Source of the DNA: Aliishimia sp963678085
GTDB lineage: Bacteria > Pseudomonadota > Alphaproteobacteria > Rhodobacterales > Rhodobacteraceae
Reading direction: 5' to 3'
Length of the DNA stretch: 64,000 nt
Assembly (NCBI GenBank): GCA_963678085.1
Contig: OY782680.1
Coordinates: 2,542,001-2,606,000, forward strand
Shown piece after piece: positions 17,882 through 27,240 of this stretch. Below the pieces are notes generated by a model. The model made no database searches, had not been told where the DNA came from, and saw only the letters and a program-made list of their open reading frames with translations. Made by a program: the position numbers and the translations under genes. The first letter of the stretch is position 1. Each line of letters begins with the position of its first letter.

Positions 17882-18289
17882 ATGACCCCTGACGACGTTG
17901 CGGTGCTGACAGACTTGGCGTGGCCGCAAAGCCCCTGGAACGCCGCCGAGCTTGAACTGACCCTTGCGCGGTACACCACACAGCTTTTGACGCGCCAGGG
18001 AGAGGCGTTTTTGCTTGCCCAGGTGATTGATCATGAGGCGGAAATCCTTCTGATCGCCACCCACCCAGCGCATCGCCGAAAAGGGCTGGCGCGAAACTTG
18101 ATTGAAGAGCTGAAAACCAAAGTTTCAAATATCACACTCGAAGTGCGCGCCGATAACCGCGCGGCAACGAACCTTTATGCAAACCAAGGATTTGATGTTG
18201 TTGGACGGCGGCGCGGCTATTATTTTGAACAAGATAAGCCAAATTGCGACGCTCTGATCATGAGCTGGACCAAAAAAGACAAGCCCTGA
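17882..18289 (+). CDS. GNAT acetyltransferase (RimI-like)
   Basis: 135 residues with the acetyl-CoA pyrophosphate loop HPAHRRKGLARNLI at about residues 62-75, then LEVRADNRAATNLYANQGF, which is typical of RimI-type N-terminal protein acetyltransferases. RimI modifies the N-terminus of ribosomal protein bS18. In related genomes tsaB usually sits between nfu and rimI. It is absent here, so the exact substrate is not assured. Confidence 0.82.
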   Translation: MTPDDVAVLTDLAWPQSPWNAAELELTLARYTTQLLTRQGEAFLLAQVIDHEAEILLIATHPAHRRKGLARNLIEELKTKVSNITLEVRADNRAATNLYANQGFDVVGRRRGYYFEQDKPNCDALIMSWTKKDKP

Positions 18290-18320
18290 GCCTGGCGCAG
18301 AAAAACGGGTTGACCTACGG

Positions 18321-18369
18321 GCCAGTTAATCGCCTTAATAGGCGCAATCTGGCTGGGAGCAAAACCAGC
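18321..18369 (+). promoter_or_regulatory. Overlapping hairpins upstream of the BMP importer gene
   Basis: GCCAG (18321-18325) can pair with CTGGC (18349-18353) around an inner CGCC/GGCG stem. Alternatively GCTGG (18352-18356) pairs with CCAGC (18365-18369). The two share bases 18352-18353, so they exclude each other. That is the shape of an attenuator or riboswitch, but it matches no class I can name. A TTGACC at 18310 could be a -35 box, in which case this lies inside the promoter instead. Confidence 0.35.
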
Positions 18370-18391
18370 TCTTAAACCCTGGGAGACAGAT

Positions 18392-19390
18392 ATGAGCTTT
18401 ATGCACACATTCCTTGGCGCGGCCTCAGCGCTGGCGCTTTCTGCGGCAGCCGCCCTGGCTGAGCCTGCGTTGATTTACGATCTTGGTGGCAAGTTCGACA
18501 AATCCTTTAACGAGGCCGCCCATAATGGCGCGGAGCGTTGGGTCGAGGAAACCGGCGGCAGCTATCGCGAGATCGAGCTGACCTCTGAGGCACAGCGCGA
18601 ACAAGCTCTGCGCCGTTTTGCCGAATCGGGCGCCAATCCGGTCATTACCATGGGTTTTGGTATGGCGGATGCGCTGAGCACCGTTGCACCCGATTATCCC
18701 GACACGAAATTCGTAGCGATTGACGTGACTTGGCTGAGCAATGAGAATATCCGCCAGATCGGTTTTGCCGAGCATGAGGGTTCCTTCCTTGTGGGCATTA
18801 TGGCGGCAATGGCCTCTAAATCCGGCACGGTTGGCTTTATTGGCGGCATGGATATTCCGCTGATCCGTCACTTTGCCTGCGGCTATGCCCAGGGTGTCAA
18901 GGCGATCAACCCCAATGCCACCGTGATTGCCAATATGACCGGCACCACCCCTGCGGCCTGGAATGACCCGGTGAAAGGCTCAGAGCTGACCAAGGCGCAA
19001 ATCGCGCAAGGCGCGGATGTTGTCTATGCGGCGGCGGGCGGCACTGGCGTTGGCGTTCTGCAAACAGCGGCTAGCGAAGGCATCCTATCAATCGGCGTGG
19101 ATAGCAACCAGAACCACCTGCATCCGGGCCAAGTTCTGACATCGATGCTCAAACGCGTAGATGTTGCGGTTTATGACGCGATGAAGGCAGGCGAAGCAGT
19201 TGAAACCGGCGTCTTTTCTATGGGGCTTGCCCAAAACGGCGTGGGCTATGCGATGGATGAGCATAACGCCTCGCTGGTAAACGCCGAGATGCAAGCCACT
19301 GTTGAGGGCGCACGCGCAGGCATCATCTCAGGCGGCATCAAAGTGGAATCCTATTACACCAATGACAGCTGCCCAGTTCTGGATTTCTAA
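18392..19390 (+). CDS. BMP family ABC transporter substrate-binding protein
   Basis: 332 residues with a cleavable signal (FLGAASALALSAAAALA). The mature part opens PALIYDLGGKFDKSFNEAAHNG, the standard BMP/PnrA (Med) nucleoside-binding pattern, and includes GFGMADAL and FIGGMDIPLIRHF. Characterised members bind purine nucleosides or related compounds in the periplasm. The matching ATPase and two permeases are encoded at 20215-23814, separated only by a reversed yceI gene. Import of purine nucleosides would fit the amn-ade pair, but this is an inference. Confidence 0.92.
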   Translation: MSFMHTFLGAASALALSAAAALAEPALIYDLGGKFDKSFNEAAHNGAERWVEETGGSYREIELTSEAQREQALRRFAESGANPVITMGFGMADALSTVAPDYPDTKFVAIDVTWLSNENIRQIGFAEHEGSFLVGIMAAMASKSGTVGFIGGMDIPLIRHFACGYAQGVKAINPNATVIANMTGTTPAAWNDPVKGSELTKAQIAQGADVVYAAAGGTGVGVLQTAASEGILSIGVDSNQNHLHPGQVLTSMLKRVDVAVYDAMKAGEAVETGVFSMGLAQNGVGYAMDEHNASLVNAEMQATVEGARAGIISGGIKVESYYTNDSCPVLDF

Positions 19391-19415
19391 TCCGAGCTAT
19401 TGCTGAAACGCTTAA

Positions 19416-19444
19416 GCCGCGCCCCGTCCAGAGGCGCGGCTTTT
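19416..19444 (+). terminator. Intrinsic terminator between BMP and YceI genes
   Basis: GCCGCGCC (19416-19423) and GGCGCGGC (19433-19440) form a perfect 8-bp GC stem with a 9-base loop, followed by TTTT. It lies between convergent genes and can serve both. Confidence 0.88.
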
Positions 19445-19447
19445 GCT

Positions 19448-20017
19448 TTACTTTTCAAAGATGAACCGCGCGCTGAAAGGTGTGACACGGGTGATGCTGT
19501 CCAGCCCTGCAATCTCTTGCAAAGCGCTTACCCCTGCATCGATCCCCAAATCCTCTGTTGCCAGATAGACCGGCGCATTCGTGCTTGCCAGAACCTTATC
19601 CTCAGTCAGGCGCATCACAAACATAGAGGCCTCAAACGGCGTCTGCGCCCCCAAAAAGTTCAATGTCACCGCCACATCCATGACCATGCCTTCACCCACC
19701 TGGAGCTTATCCATTGCAGCCATATCAATCTGTGCATTCAATGTCGCACTGGCCGCATCGCCAAAGATCTTGGAAATCATGCGCTCGTCGCGAATTTCGA
19801 TATTGGTTTCAACCGAGGCAAGACCGATCTTTACCGCAACCGCGCCGCTCTCTGAGACGGACCCTGAGACATCACCAAAACTGTGGGCCTCTCCAACATA
19901 ATCATTTTTGATCGACCCGAAACTCACAGCCGACATCTCGGTCTGTAGCGTCCAGGCACTGGCAAAAGCTGGCGCGAGGGTAAGTGCGGCGGCGAAAAGA
20001 TAGGTTTTTAATGTCAT
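19448..20017 (-). CDS. YceI family protein
   Basis: 189 residues from ATG 20017, which has GGGAG nine bases upstream; the open frame runs further but that part has no ribosome site. The N-terminus TYLFAAALTLAPAFASA is a signal peptide, so the protein is periplasmic. WTLQTEMSAVSFGSIKNDYVGEAHSF matches the lipocalin-like YceI beta-barrel start (cut here across two segments). Family members bind isoprenoid quinone-like lipids. It interrupts the BMP importer genes on the opposite strand. Confidence 0.88.
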   Translation of the reverse strand: MTLKTYLFAAALTLAPAFASAWTLQTEMSAVSFGSIKNDYVGEAHSFGDVSGSVSESGAVAVKIGLASVETNIEIRDERMISKIFGDAASATLNAQIDMAAMDKLQVGEGMVMDVAVTLNFLGAQTPFEASMFVMRLTEDKVLASTNAPVYLATEDLGIDAGVSALQEIAGLDSITRVTPFSARFIFEK

Positions 20018-20214
20018 ATTTGTCTCCCTGATAAATGAGCGCGCATCACGCCCCCTATACAATGAATAACAGCAGCTGTTTGTGCATATTTCAAAGGAAA
20101 TTCGCGCATCTGTTGAAATTCTGCGCACACATATCAAGAAATATCGCAACAGGGCTAGGCAAGCGCGTGATCCTGAGTAAAACTCGCCTGTGGATGAGAT
20201 GAGGGGCAAATCGC

Positions 20215-21759
20215 GTGCAGCAAGAACCGGCCATAGAATTGCGTGGTATTTCAAAGGCCTTTGGCCCGGTGCAGGCCAATAAGGATATCTCGATCCGTGT
20301 CATGCCCGGCTCCATTCATGGGATCATCGGTGAAAACGGCGCTGGCAAATCTACGCTCATGTCGATCCTTTATGGGTTTTACAAAGCCGATGCGGGGGAG
20401 ATTTTCATTGGCGGGACCAAGGCCTCGATCCCCGATAGCCAAGCGGCGATTGCGGCGGGCATTGGCATGGTGTTTCAGCATTTTAAGCTGGTGGAAAACT
20501 TCACCGTGCTGGAAAATATCGTGCTGGGGGCAGAGGACGGCTGGCGCCTATCCCCATCTTTGTCCAAAGCGCGCAAGACGTTAAAGGCGCTCTCTGAGGA
20601 TTACGGGCTGAAAATTGATCCTGATGCGGTGATCGAAGAGATTGGCGTTGGCATGCAGCAGCGGGTGGAGATCCTCAAGGCGCTCTACCGCCAGGCCAAT
20701 ATTCTGATCCTGGATGAACCCACTGGCGTGCTGACCCCGGCGGAGGCAGATCAACTTTTTCGTATTCTGCGGCGTTTGCGGGATGAGGGCAAAACCATCA
20801 TCATGATCACCCATAAGCTGCGCGAGATTATGGAGATCACCGACACGGTCAGCGTGATGCGGCGCGGTGAGATGGTTGCCTCTGTGCGAACCTCTGAGAC
20901 CTCGCCCGAAGCCCTGGCCGAGCTGATGGTGGGGCGCAAGGTGCTTTTGCGCGCCAATAAGACCCCGGCCCAGCCCGGCCCGGTGATCCTTGATGTGAAA
21001 AATCTCTGCGTCACCGATAACACCGGCGTGCAGCGCCTGCGCGGGATTGATCTACAGCTGAAGGCAGGTGAGATCCTGGGCATTGCAGGGGTTGCAGGAA
21101 ATGGTCAGTCGCACCTGCTTGAGGTGCTAGGCGGCTATGGCGCTGAGGCGGGCGTGATCACAGGCAACGTGACCCTTAAAGGTGCCCCCATTGCGCTCAG
21201 CGGCGGCGATGCAGATGGGCAATCAAGGCGCAAAGCGGGCATCGCCCATGTGCCCGAGGACCGCCAGCGCGAGGGGCTGATCATGGATTTTGATGCCTGG
21301 GAAAACGGGCTGTTCGGCTATCACAAAGACCCGCGCTATCGCAGCGGGCTATTGACCAACATAGGAGCAGCCAAAGCGGATATGCGCGGCAAGATCGAGC
21401 GTTTCGATGTGCGCCCACCCAATGCAAACCTAGCTGCCAAGAGCTTTTCGGGGGGCAACCAACAGAAAATTGTACTTGCCCGCGAGATTGAGCGCGATCC
21501 CGATGTGCTGTTGATCGGTCAGCCCACCCGAGGCGTTGATATCGGGGCAATTGAATTCATCCATGAACAAATCATCGCCCTGCGCGATCGCGGCAAAGCG
21601 GTGCTGCTGGTGAGTGTGGAGCTCGATGAAATCTTCAGCCTTTCGGACCGCATCGCCGTGATGTTCGATGGCCGCATCATGGGGGAACGGCTACCCCAAG
21701 ACACCAATGAAAACGAGTTAGGCCTGATGATGGCGGGCATGACGGGGGAGGCCGCATAA
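20215..21759 (+). CDS. BMP-type ABC importer ATP-binding protein (double ATPase)
   Basis: 514 residues from a GTG start with GAGG upstream. Two ATPase modules are present: the first has Walker A GENGAGKST and Walker B LILDEPTGVL; the second has a degenerate Walker A (GVAGNGQSH) and the signature FSGGNQQKIVLAREIE. This fused layout is that of ribose/nucleoside carbohydrate-uptake-2 (CUT2)-like importers. The first module's signature is degenerate (EIGVGMQQRVEIL), as is common for BMP partners. It energises uptake at the inner face of the membrane. Confidence 0.93.
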   Translation: MQQEPAIELRGISKAFGPVQANKDISIRVMPGSIHGIIGENGAGKSTLMSILYGFYKADAGEIFIGGTKASIPDSQAAIAAGIGMVFQHFKLVENFTVLENIVLGAEDGWRLSPSLSKARKTLKALSEDYGLKIDPDAVIEEIGVGMQQRVEILKALYRQANILILDEPTGVLTPAEADQLFRILRRLRDEGKTIIMITHKLREIMEITDTVSVMRRGEMVASVRTSETSPEALAELMVGRKVLLRANKTPAQPGPVILDVKNLCVTDNTGVQRLRGIDLQLKAGEILGIAGVAGNGQSHLLEVLGGYGAEAGVITGNVTLKGAPIALSGGDADGQSRRKAGIAHVPEDRQREGLIMDFDAWENGLFGYHKDPRYRSGLLTNIGAAKADMRGKIERFDVRPPNANLAAKSFSGGNQQKIVLAREIERDPDVLLIGQPTRGVDIGAIEFIHEQIIALRDRGKAVLLVSVELDEIFSLSDRIAVMFDGRIMGERLPQDTNENELGLMMAGMTGEAA

Positions 21760-21760
21760 C

Positions 21761-22849
21761 ATGCAAGCACTGCCAAAATGGGCCGATATCGTCCTGGTCC
21801 CGCTTTTCTCGCTCTTGCTCGCCGCGTTGCTCTCTGCGCTGGTGATCCTGGCCATCGGAGAAAACCCAGCCGAGGCCCTGTCCCTGATGATCTCCGGCGC
21901 GCTCGGCTCCACTTATGGTTGGGGATATACGCTCTATTACGCCACCAATTTCCTCTTCACTGGCCTCGCCGTCTCCATCGCCTTTCATGCCGGTCTGTTC
22001 AACATTGGCGGTGAAGGCCAAGCCATGCTCGGCGGTCTTGGCGTCGCCCTCGTCTGCCTCTTCATCCCTTGGCCGCATTGGTCGCTGGCCCTGATCGGCG
22101 CTATGGCAGGCGGTGCGCTTTTTGGCGCGTTCTGGGCCGCTATCCCTGCATGGCTACAGGCAAAGCGGGGCAGCCATGTGGTGATCACCACGATCATGTT
22201 CAACTATATCGCCTCTGCGCTTTTGGTCTATATTCTGGTGAATTTGCTGCGCCCCAAAGGTGCCCAAGACCCCGGATCGGCACGATTTTCCGATACGGTC
22301 AGCCTGCCCACCTTGCATGAGATGCTGGGCGCAATCGGCATCCCCTTTTCCAAAGCCGGCCCTGCAAATATCTCCTTGTTTATCGCCCTTCTAGCCTGCG
22401 TCTTTGTGTGGGTGCTCATCTGGCGCACGCCTTTGGGCCATGAAATCCGCTCTTTCGGCAAAAGCCCACGCGCGACAATCTATGCAGGCTATCGCCCCCT
22501 GCGTATCACCATGATCGCCATGACACTTTCTGGCGGGCTTGCCGGACTGATGGCGATCAATAACGTAATGGGAGAGGCCGAGCGCCTGGTGCTGAACGCC
22601 ACCGAAGGCGCCGGTTTTATCGGCATCGCGGTTGCCCTTATGGGTCGCTCGCACCCTATTGGCGTCGCGCTCGCTGCCCTGCTCTTTGGCTTCCTCTATC
22701 AAGGCGGGGCCGAGCTGGCCTTTATGACCTCAATCCCCCGCGAGATTATCCTGGTGATCCAAGCGCTGGTGATCCTCTTTACCGGGGCTTTAGATGAAAT
22801 GGTGCGCGCCCCGCTGCGCCGGTTTTTTGCCCAAAAAGGAGCCGCATGA
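21761..22849 (+). CDS. BMP-type ABC importer permease 1
   Basis: 362 residues with about eight to ten hydrophobic segments and the conserved FNIGGEGQAMLGGLG loop, which marks the branched-chain/nucleoside permease family (BPD_transp_2). It starts one base after the ATPase stop and overlaps the second permease by four bases, so the three genes form one operon. Confidence 0.92.
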   Translation: MQALPKWADIVLVPLFSLLLAALLSALVILAIGENPAEALSLMISGALGSTYGWGYTLYYATNFLFTGLAVSIAFHAGLFNIGGEGQAMLGGLGVALVCLFIPWPHWSLALIGAMAGGALFGAFWAAIPAWLQAKRGSHVVITTIMFNYIASALLVYILVNLLRPKGAQDPGSARFSDTVSLPTLHEMLGAIGIPFSKAGPANISLFIALLACVFVWVLIWRTPLGHEIRSFGKSPRATIYAGYRPLRITMIAMTLSGGLAGLMAINNVMGEAERLVLNATEGAGFIGIAVALMGRSHPIGVALAALLFGFLYQGGAELAFMTSIPREIILVIQALVILFTGALDEMVRAPLRRFFAQKGAA

Positions 22850-23814
22850 TGGATTTTCTCACCTTCCTGCAAGTCTCCGATTCCGCCCTACGCCTAGCGA
22901 CACCGCTTCTGCTTGCCTGCCTTGCGGGTATGTTTTCCGAGCGCGCGGGCATTTTCGATATCGGCCTTGAAGGCAAAATGCTCGCCGCCGCGATGATCTC
23001 TGCCGCCACCGCCGCGATTACCGGCAATGTCTGGCTGGGGCTTATGGCCGGGATCGGTGCCTCTTTGATCCTTTCTGCCATCCACGGGCTGGCCTCCATC
23101 ACCTTTCGCGGCGATCAGCTGATCTCGGGCGTGGCGATCAATTTCCTTGCCTCGGGCCTCACCGTGCTGATTGCCCAGGACTGGTTCCGCCAAGGCGGGC
23201 GCACCCCGCAGCTCCCAGAAAACGCGCGCTTCGATGGCATCACCCTGCCGTTTGCCGAGAGCCTGAGCGCGGTTCCAATCTTCGGCCCCGCCTATACCGA
23301 GCTGGTCTCCGGCCATGACATCCTGGTCTACACCGCAATCGCCGCCGTCCCCTTTAGCTGGTGGCTGCTCTACAAAACCCGCTTCGGTTTGCGCCTGCGC
23401 GCGGTGGGCGAAAATCCAGGGGCGGTCGATACCGCAGGCATTTCGGTGATCAAACTGCGCTTTGCCGCGGTCGCCATTTGCGGAGTACTCTGCGGCCTTG
23501 CCGGCGCTTACCTTGCCACCGCTCTGCAAGAAAACTTCATCAAAGAAATGACCGCAGGGCGCGGCTTTATCGCTCTCGCGGCCCTGATCTTCGCCAAATG
23601 GAGACCCTGGCCCGCGCTCTGGACCTGCCTTCTCTTTGGCTTCTTGCAAGCACTCGCCCTCAGATTTCAAAATATCGAACTGGGGCCCATCACAATCCCA
23701 AGCCAGCTCATGGATGTTCTGCCCTTTATCCTGGTCGTTGTGATCCTTGCTGGCATCGGCGGCAAAGCGATCCCGCCACGCGCAGGCGGCCAAGCCTATA
23801 TCAAAGAACGCTGA
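22846..23814 (+). CDS. BMP-type ABC importer permease 2
   Basis: 322 residues with eight or more membrane segments and the IFDIGLEGKMLAAAM loop that is the partner of the FNIGGEG loop in permease 1. The GENPGAVDTAGI motif in the middle is the cytosolic coupling loop. ATGATG overlaps the previous stop. The pair forms the heterodimeric membrane channel. Confidence 0.92.
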   Translation: MMDFLTFLQVSDSALRLATPLLLACLAGMFSERAGIFDIGLEGKMLAAAMISAATAAITGNVWLGLMAGIGASLILSAIHGLASITFRGDQLISGVAINFLASGLTVLIAQDWFRQGGRTPQLPENARFDGITLPFAESLSAVPIFGPAYTELVSGHDILVYTAIAAVPFSWWLLYKTRFGLRLRAVGENPGAVDTAGISVIKLRFAAVAICGVLCGLAGAYLATALQENFIKEMTAGRGFIALAALIFAKWRPWPALWTCLLFGFLQALALRFQNIELGPITIPSQLMDVLPFILVVVILAGIGGKAIPPRAGGQAYIKER

Positions 23815-23825
23815 CACCTGGGGGT

Positions 23826-23843
23826 TTGGGGGGCACCCCCCAA
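23826..23843 (+). terminator. GC-rich hairpin after the ABC operon
   Basis: TTGGGGGG and CCCCCCAA form an 8-bp stem around CA, 12 bases after the permease stop. There is no T-run, so it may be a weak terminator or transcript end stabiliser. Confidence 0.5.
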
Positions 23844-23987
23844 GCGGCGCGCGCGCCCGCGCAAATGAATCATGTGCCGCCGCAGGCGGCCCCGGTTAGG
23901 AAAGCGCCCGGAGAAAGGGGCGAAAAAGCGCGTGATCGTGATACGTAGCCGGTTGATTTCTAGCCCAGTTCGGGCGTAAGGGGCCTC

Positions 23988-24905
23988 ATGAACATTTACC
24001 TGCCCATCGCCGAAGTCTCCGTGAACGCCTATCTCCTGCTTGGGCTCGGAGGTCTGGTCGGCATCCTCTCGGGCATGTTTGGCGTTGGCGGCGGGTTTCT
24101 TATGACCCCGCTCTTGTTCTTTATTGGCATTCCTCCCGCCGTGGCCGTTGCCACCGAGGCCAATCAAATCGTCGCCTCCTCGTTTTCTGGCGTACTGGCC
24201 CATCTCAAACGCAAGACCGTGGATCTGAAAATGGGCACGGTCCTGTTGATTGGTGGTCTGGCAGGGGCCGCTTTGGGCATTGTCCTGTTCAATTTCCTCA
24301 AAAGCCTCGGCCAAGTCGATCTGCTTGTGCGCCTGTGCTATGTGGTTTTTCTTGGCATCATCGGCGGGCTCATGTTCATGGAAAGCCTGCGCGCCATTCG
24401 CAAAACCGCCGCCGGAGCCCCCCCGCCCGCGCGCCGCAAACACACCGCGATTCACAAGCTGCCGTTCAAAATGCGCTTCCGCGTATCTGGTCTCTATATT
24501 TCAGTGATCCCGCCCCTGCTTGTCGGTCTGCTCGTGGGCATTTTGGCTGCGATCATGGGCGTGGGCGGCGGATTTATCATGGTGCCTGCGATGATCTATT
24601 TGCTGGGCATGCCCACCAAAGTCGTTGTGGGCACCTCGCTCTTTCAGATCATCTTTGTAACCGGCTTCACAACGCTGCTGCACGCAACCACCAACTACAC
24701 GGTTGATGTGGTGCTGGCGGTACTTTTGCTAATAGGCGGCGTGATCGGCGCTCAAATCGGCACCCGGATTGGCGTGCATCTTAAAGCCGAGCAGCTGCGC
24801 ATCCTGCTTGCGATCATGGTGCTTGCGGTTTGTGGCAAACTGGCGCTTGATCTGATCCTCATGCCCGCCGAGCTTTTCTCGCTTGGCCCCGCAGGAGGGC
24901 ATTGA
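23988..24905 (+). CDS. TauE/SafE family permease
   Basis: 305 residues with two symmetric halves. Each contains the GMFGVGGGFLMTPLL or AIMGVGGGFIMVPAM motif typical of TauE/SafE (sulfite and sulfonate-related anion exporters). About eight hydrophobic segments are visible. The next gene, a TIGR02186-type protein, starts one base after its stop; this gene pair is recurrent in alphaproteobacteria. The transported ion is not proven. Confidence 0.9.
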   Translation: MNIYLPIAEVSVNAYLLLGLGGLVGILSGMFGVGGGFLMTPLLFFIGIPPAVAVATEANQIVASSFSGVLAHLKRKTVDLKMGTVLLIGGLAGAALGIVLFNFLKSLGQVDLLVRLCYVVFLGIIGGLMFMESLRAIRKTAAGAPPPARRKHTAIHKLPFKMRFRVSGLYISVIPPLLVGLLVGILAAIMGVGGGFIMVPAMIYLLGMPTKVVVGTSLFQIIFVTGFTTLLHATTNYTVDVVLAVLLLIGGVIGAQIGTRIGVHLKAEQLRILLAIMVLAVCGKLALDLILMPAELFSLGPAGGH

Positions 24906-24906
24906 G

Positions 24907-25662
24907 ATGCTCCGCCTGCTCTTGTGCCTAACCTTTCTCGCCCTTCCCGCCGCCGCCGAAGAAATCGTGCTGGCCCTCAGCCGCGACCGTGTGGACATCA
25001 CCACGCAGTTCAACGGCTCAGAGATTCTGGTCTTTGGTGCCGTTAAACGCGAAGCGCCCATCCCCGAAGGCCCGCCCCTGCAGGTCATCGTGGCCGTATC
25101 AGGCCCTGTTGAGCCGGTGCTGGTTCGGCGCAAAGAAAATCTCTATGGGATTTGGGTGAATACCGATGCGGTGGAGGTCGATGCCGCCCCCTCTTTCTAT
25201 GCGGTTGCCTCTTCGGGGTCTTTGGGGGATGTGCTGAGCGATGTGGAAGATCTGCGTCATCGCATTTCCATTCCCCGCGCCATTCGCTCGGTCGGGGCGC
25301 CCAGTGATATCACCGATGCGCAAAGCTTTACCGAGGCACTCATCCGCATTCGCCAATCCAAAGATCAATATCAGCTGCGCGAAAATAGCGTGGCCGTGGA
25401 TGATCAAACGCTCTTTCGCACCGTAATCCAGCTGCCCGCCGCACTTGTGGAGGGGGAATATAAAACCCGCATTTTTCTCACCCGCGGCGGCGAGGTGATC
25501 GGCCAGATTGAAACCCCCTTGCTCGTGGATAAGGTCGGGATGGAGCGCTGGCTCTTTGATTTGTCACGCGGCGCGCCTTTGCTCTACGGTCTTATGTCTC
25601 TAGCCATCGCGATCTTCGCCGGATGGAGCGCAGCAGCCGTTTTCTCTTTGCTCAGACCGTAG
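24907..25662 (+). CDS. TIGR02186 family membrane-anchored protein
   Basis: 251 residues from ATG 24907, with GGAGG upstream. It has a signal peptide (LRLLLCLTFLALPAAA), a beta-rich periplasmic domain containing EEIVLALSRDRVDITTQF and RIPRAIRSV-like stretches, and one C-terminal membrane helix (LLYGLMSLAIAIFAGWSAAAV). Its function is not known. Its constant partner is the TauE/SafE permease just upstream, so it probably modifies or assists that transporter. Confidence 0.85.
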   Translation: MLRLLLCLTFLALPAAAEEIVLALSRDRVDITTQFNGSEILVFGAVKREAPIPEGPPLQVIVAVSGPVEPVLVRRKENLYGIWVNTDAVEVDAAPSFYAVASSGSLGDVLSDVEDLRHRISIPRAIRSVGAPSDITDAQSFTEALIRIRQSKDQYQLRENSVAVDDQTLFRTVIQLPAALVEGEYKTRIFLTRGGEVIGQIETPLLVDKVGMERWLFDLSRGAPLLYGLMSLAIAIFAGWSAAAVFSLLRP

Positions 25663-25836
25663 AGCCCACGCGTGAAAACAGATTATAGCGTCTACTGGCT
25701 AGGCTATATCAAATAGCTTTGTATCAAACTGCAAATGTCTGGTATTTCAATCACAGCCCAAGGCCTCACCAAAATCCGATTGCCGAAAAACCGCCTAATT
25801 GCTACCAGTCGCGCGCAAGCCGGGGGAGGCACATCC

Positions 25837-27003
25837 ATGCCAGTCATCACCAATATCGAAGATCTCAAGCGCATTTATGAACGCCGCGTGCCGCGCATGT
25901 TTTTTGACTATGCCGAAAGCGGCAGTTGGAGCGAGCAGACCTTTGCCGAAAACACCCTTGACTTCGAAAAGATCCGGCTGCGCCAACGTGTGGCGGTGGA
26001 TATGACCGGGCGCTCCACGGCGACGCAGATGATCGGTCAGGATGTGGCCATGCCGGTGGCGCTTGCGCCCGTGGGGCTGACAGGGATGCAGCACGCCGAT
26101 GGGGAGATCAAAGCAGCCAAAGCCGCCGAGGCCTTCGGGGTGCCCTTTACCCTTTCGACTATGTCGATCAATTCGATTGAAGATGTGGCGCAAGCGACCT
26201 CTGCCCCGTTCTGGTTCCAGCTTTACACGATGAAAGACACCGACTTCACCGCCCGGCTGATCGAACGCGCCAAAGCGGCAAAATGCTCCGCCCTGGTGAT
26301 CACGCTGGATCTGCAAATCCTTGGGCAGCGGCACAAAGACCTGAAGAACGGGCTCTCCGCCCCGCCAAAACTGACCCCAAAAACCATCGCGAACTTGATG
26401 ACGAAATGGGCCTGGGGGCTGGAAATGCTTGGGGCAAAACGGCGGGACTTTGGCAATATTGTTGGGCATGTGGAAGGGGTTTCGGATACCGCCGACTTAA
26501 GCGCCTGGACCGCAGACCAGTTTGACCCCGCGCTGGATTGGGGCAAGGTCGCAAAGCTGATGGAGCAATGGGGCGGGCCTGTGATCCTGAAGGGTATTCT
26601 CGATGTTGAGGATGCGAAAATGGCGGCAGAGCTTGGAGCAGATGCGATTGTAGTGTCCAATCACGGCGGGCGGCAACTTGACGGGGCGCTCAGCTCCATT
26701 CGCATGCTGCGCCCGATTTTGGACGCGGTAGGCGATAAGGTCGATGTGCATCTTGATGGCGGCATTCGCTCGGGGCAGGATGTTCTGAAAGCCATGGCGA
26801 TGGGGGCAAAAGGCACCTATATCGGGCGCGCCTTTGTTTATGGCCTGGGCGCGATGGGGCAAAAGGGCGTGCACTGCGCGCTGGAAGTCATTCACAAGGA
26901 GCTTGACGTCTCCATGGCTCTGTGCGGCGAAACTTCTATCGCGAACCTCGGGCCGCATAACCTGCTCATCCCAGAGGATTTTGAGGGGCGTTGGTCATTG
27001 TAG
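25837..27003 (+). CDS. lldD: FMN-dependent L-lactate dehydrogenase / alpha-hydroxy acid oxidase
   Basis: 388 residues from ATG 25837, which has GGGAGG nine bases upstream; the open frame 34 codons longer looks non-coding. It has the family order: PRMFFDYAESGSW, LAPVGLTGMQHADGE, FTLSTMSINSIEDVA, the FMN-site ITLDLQILGQRHKDLKNG, the catalytic SNHGGRQLDGA and LDGGIRSGQDVLKAMAMGA. It oxidises L-lactate or a similar hydroxy acid, passing electrons to quinone or oxygen. The symbol is the best guess within the family. Confidence 0.88.
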   Translation: MPVITNIEDLKRIYERRVPRMFFDYAESGSWSEQTFAENTLDFEKIRLRQRVAVDMTGRSTATQMIGQDVAMPVALAPVGLTGMQHADGEIKAAKAAEAFGVPFTLSTMSINSIEDVAQATSAPFWFQLYTMKDTDFTARLIERAKAAKCSALVITLDLQILGQRHKDLKNGLSAPPKLTPKTIANLMTKWAWGLEMLGAKRRDFGNIVGHVEGVSDTADLSAWTADQFDPALDWGKVAKLMEQWGGPVILKGILDVEDAKMAAELGADAIVVSNHGGRQLDGALSSIRMLRPILDAVGDKVDVHLDGGIRSGQDVLKAMAMGAKGTYIGRAFVYGLGAMGQKGVHCALEVIHKELDVSMALCGETSIANLGPHNLLIPEDFEGRWSL

Positions 27004-27102
27004 AAAACCCCACTGTACTCGAAGACGGCTGTTTTTAGCTGGGTTCAAGTTTTTACCTGGGTTCGGCAAGCAATACCAAACGCATACGAAATACTGCACA
27101 GA

Positions 27103-27165
27103 GGGGGTTTTGCACCCCCACACCCCCGGCCCGTATTAAATTGGGTATTTTGAGCCAAATGAAGG
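27103..27165 (+). repeat. Dispersed hairpin-plus-core repeat, copy 3
   Basis: GGGGGT-TTTGC-ACCCCC hairpin (27103-27119), a longer spacer and a variant core GGTATTTTGAGCCAAATG. It lies 100 bases after the lactate dehydrogenase stop, on the same strand. Confidence 0.65.
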
Positions 27166-27240
27166 GGGGCGAGTTGGAATATGCGCGATTGCCTTGGGCG
27201 CCAGAGCCGATTCTAGCTCAAAAGAATAGGGCGACCATAT

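Noticed and set aside
22894..23817. 307-residue minus-strand open frame
   Set aside because: Fully antisense to the second BMP-type permease, which has clear membrane and family motifs.
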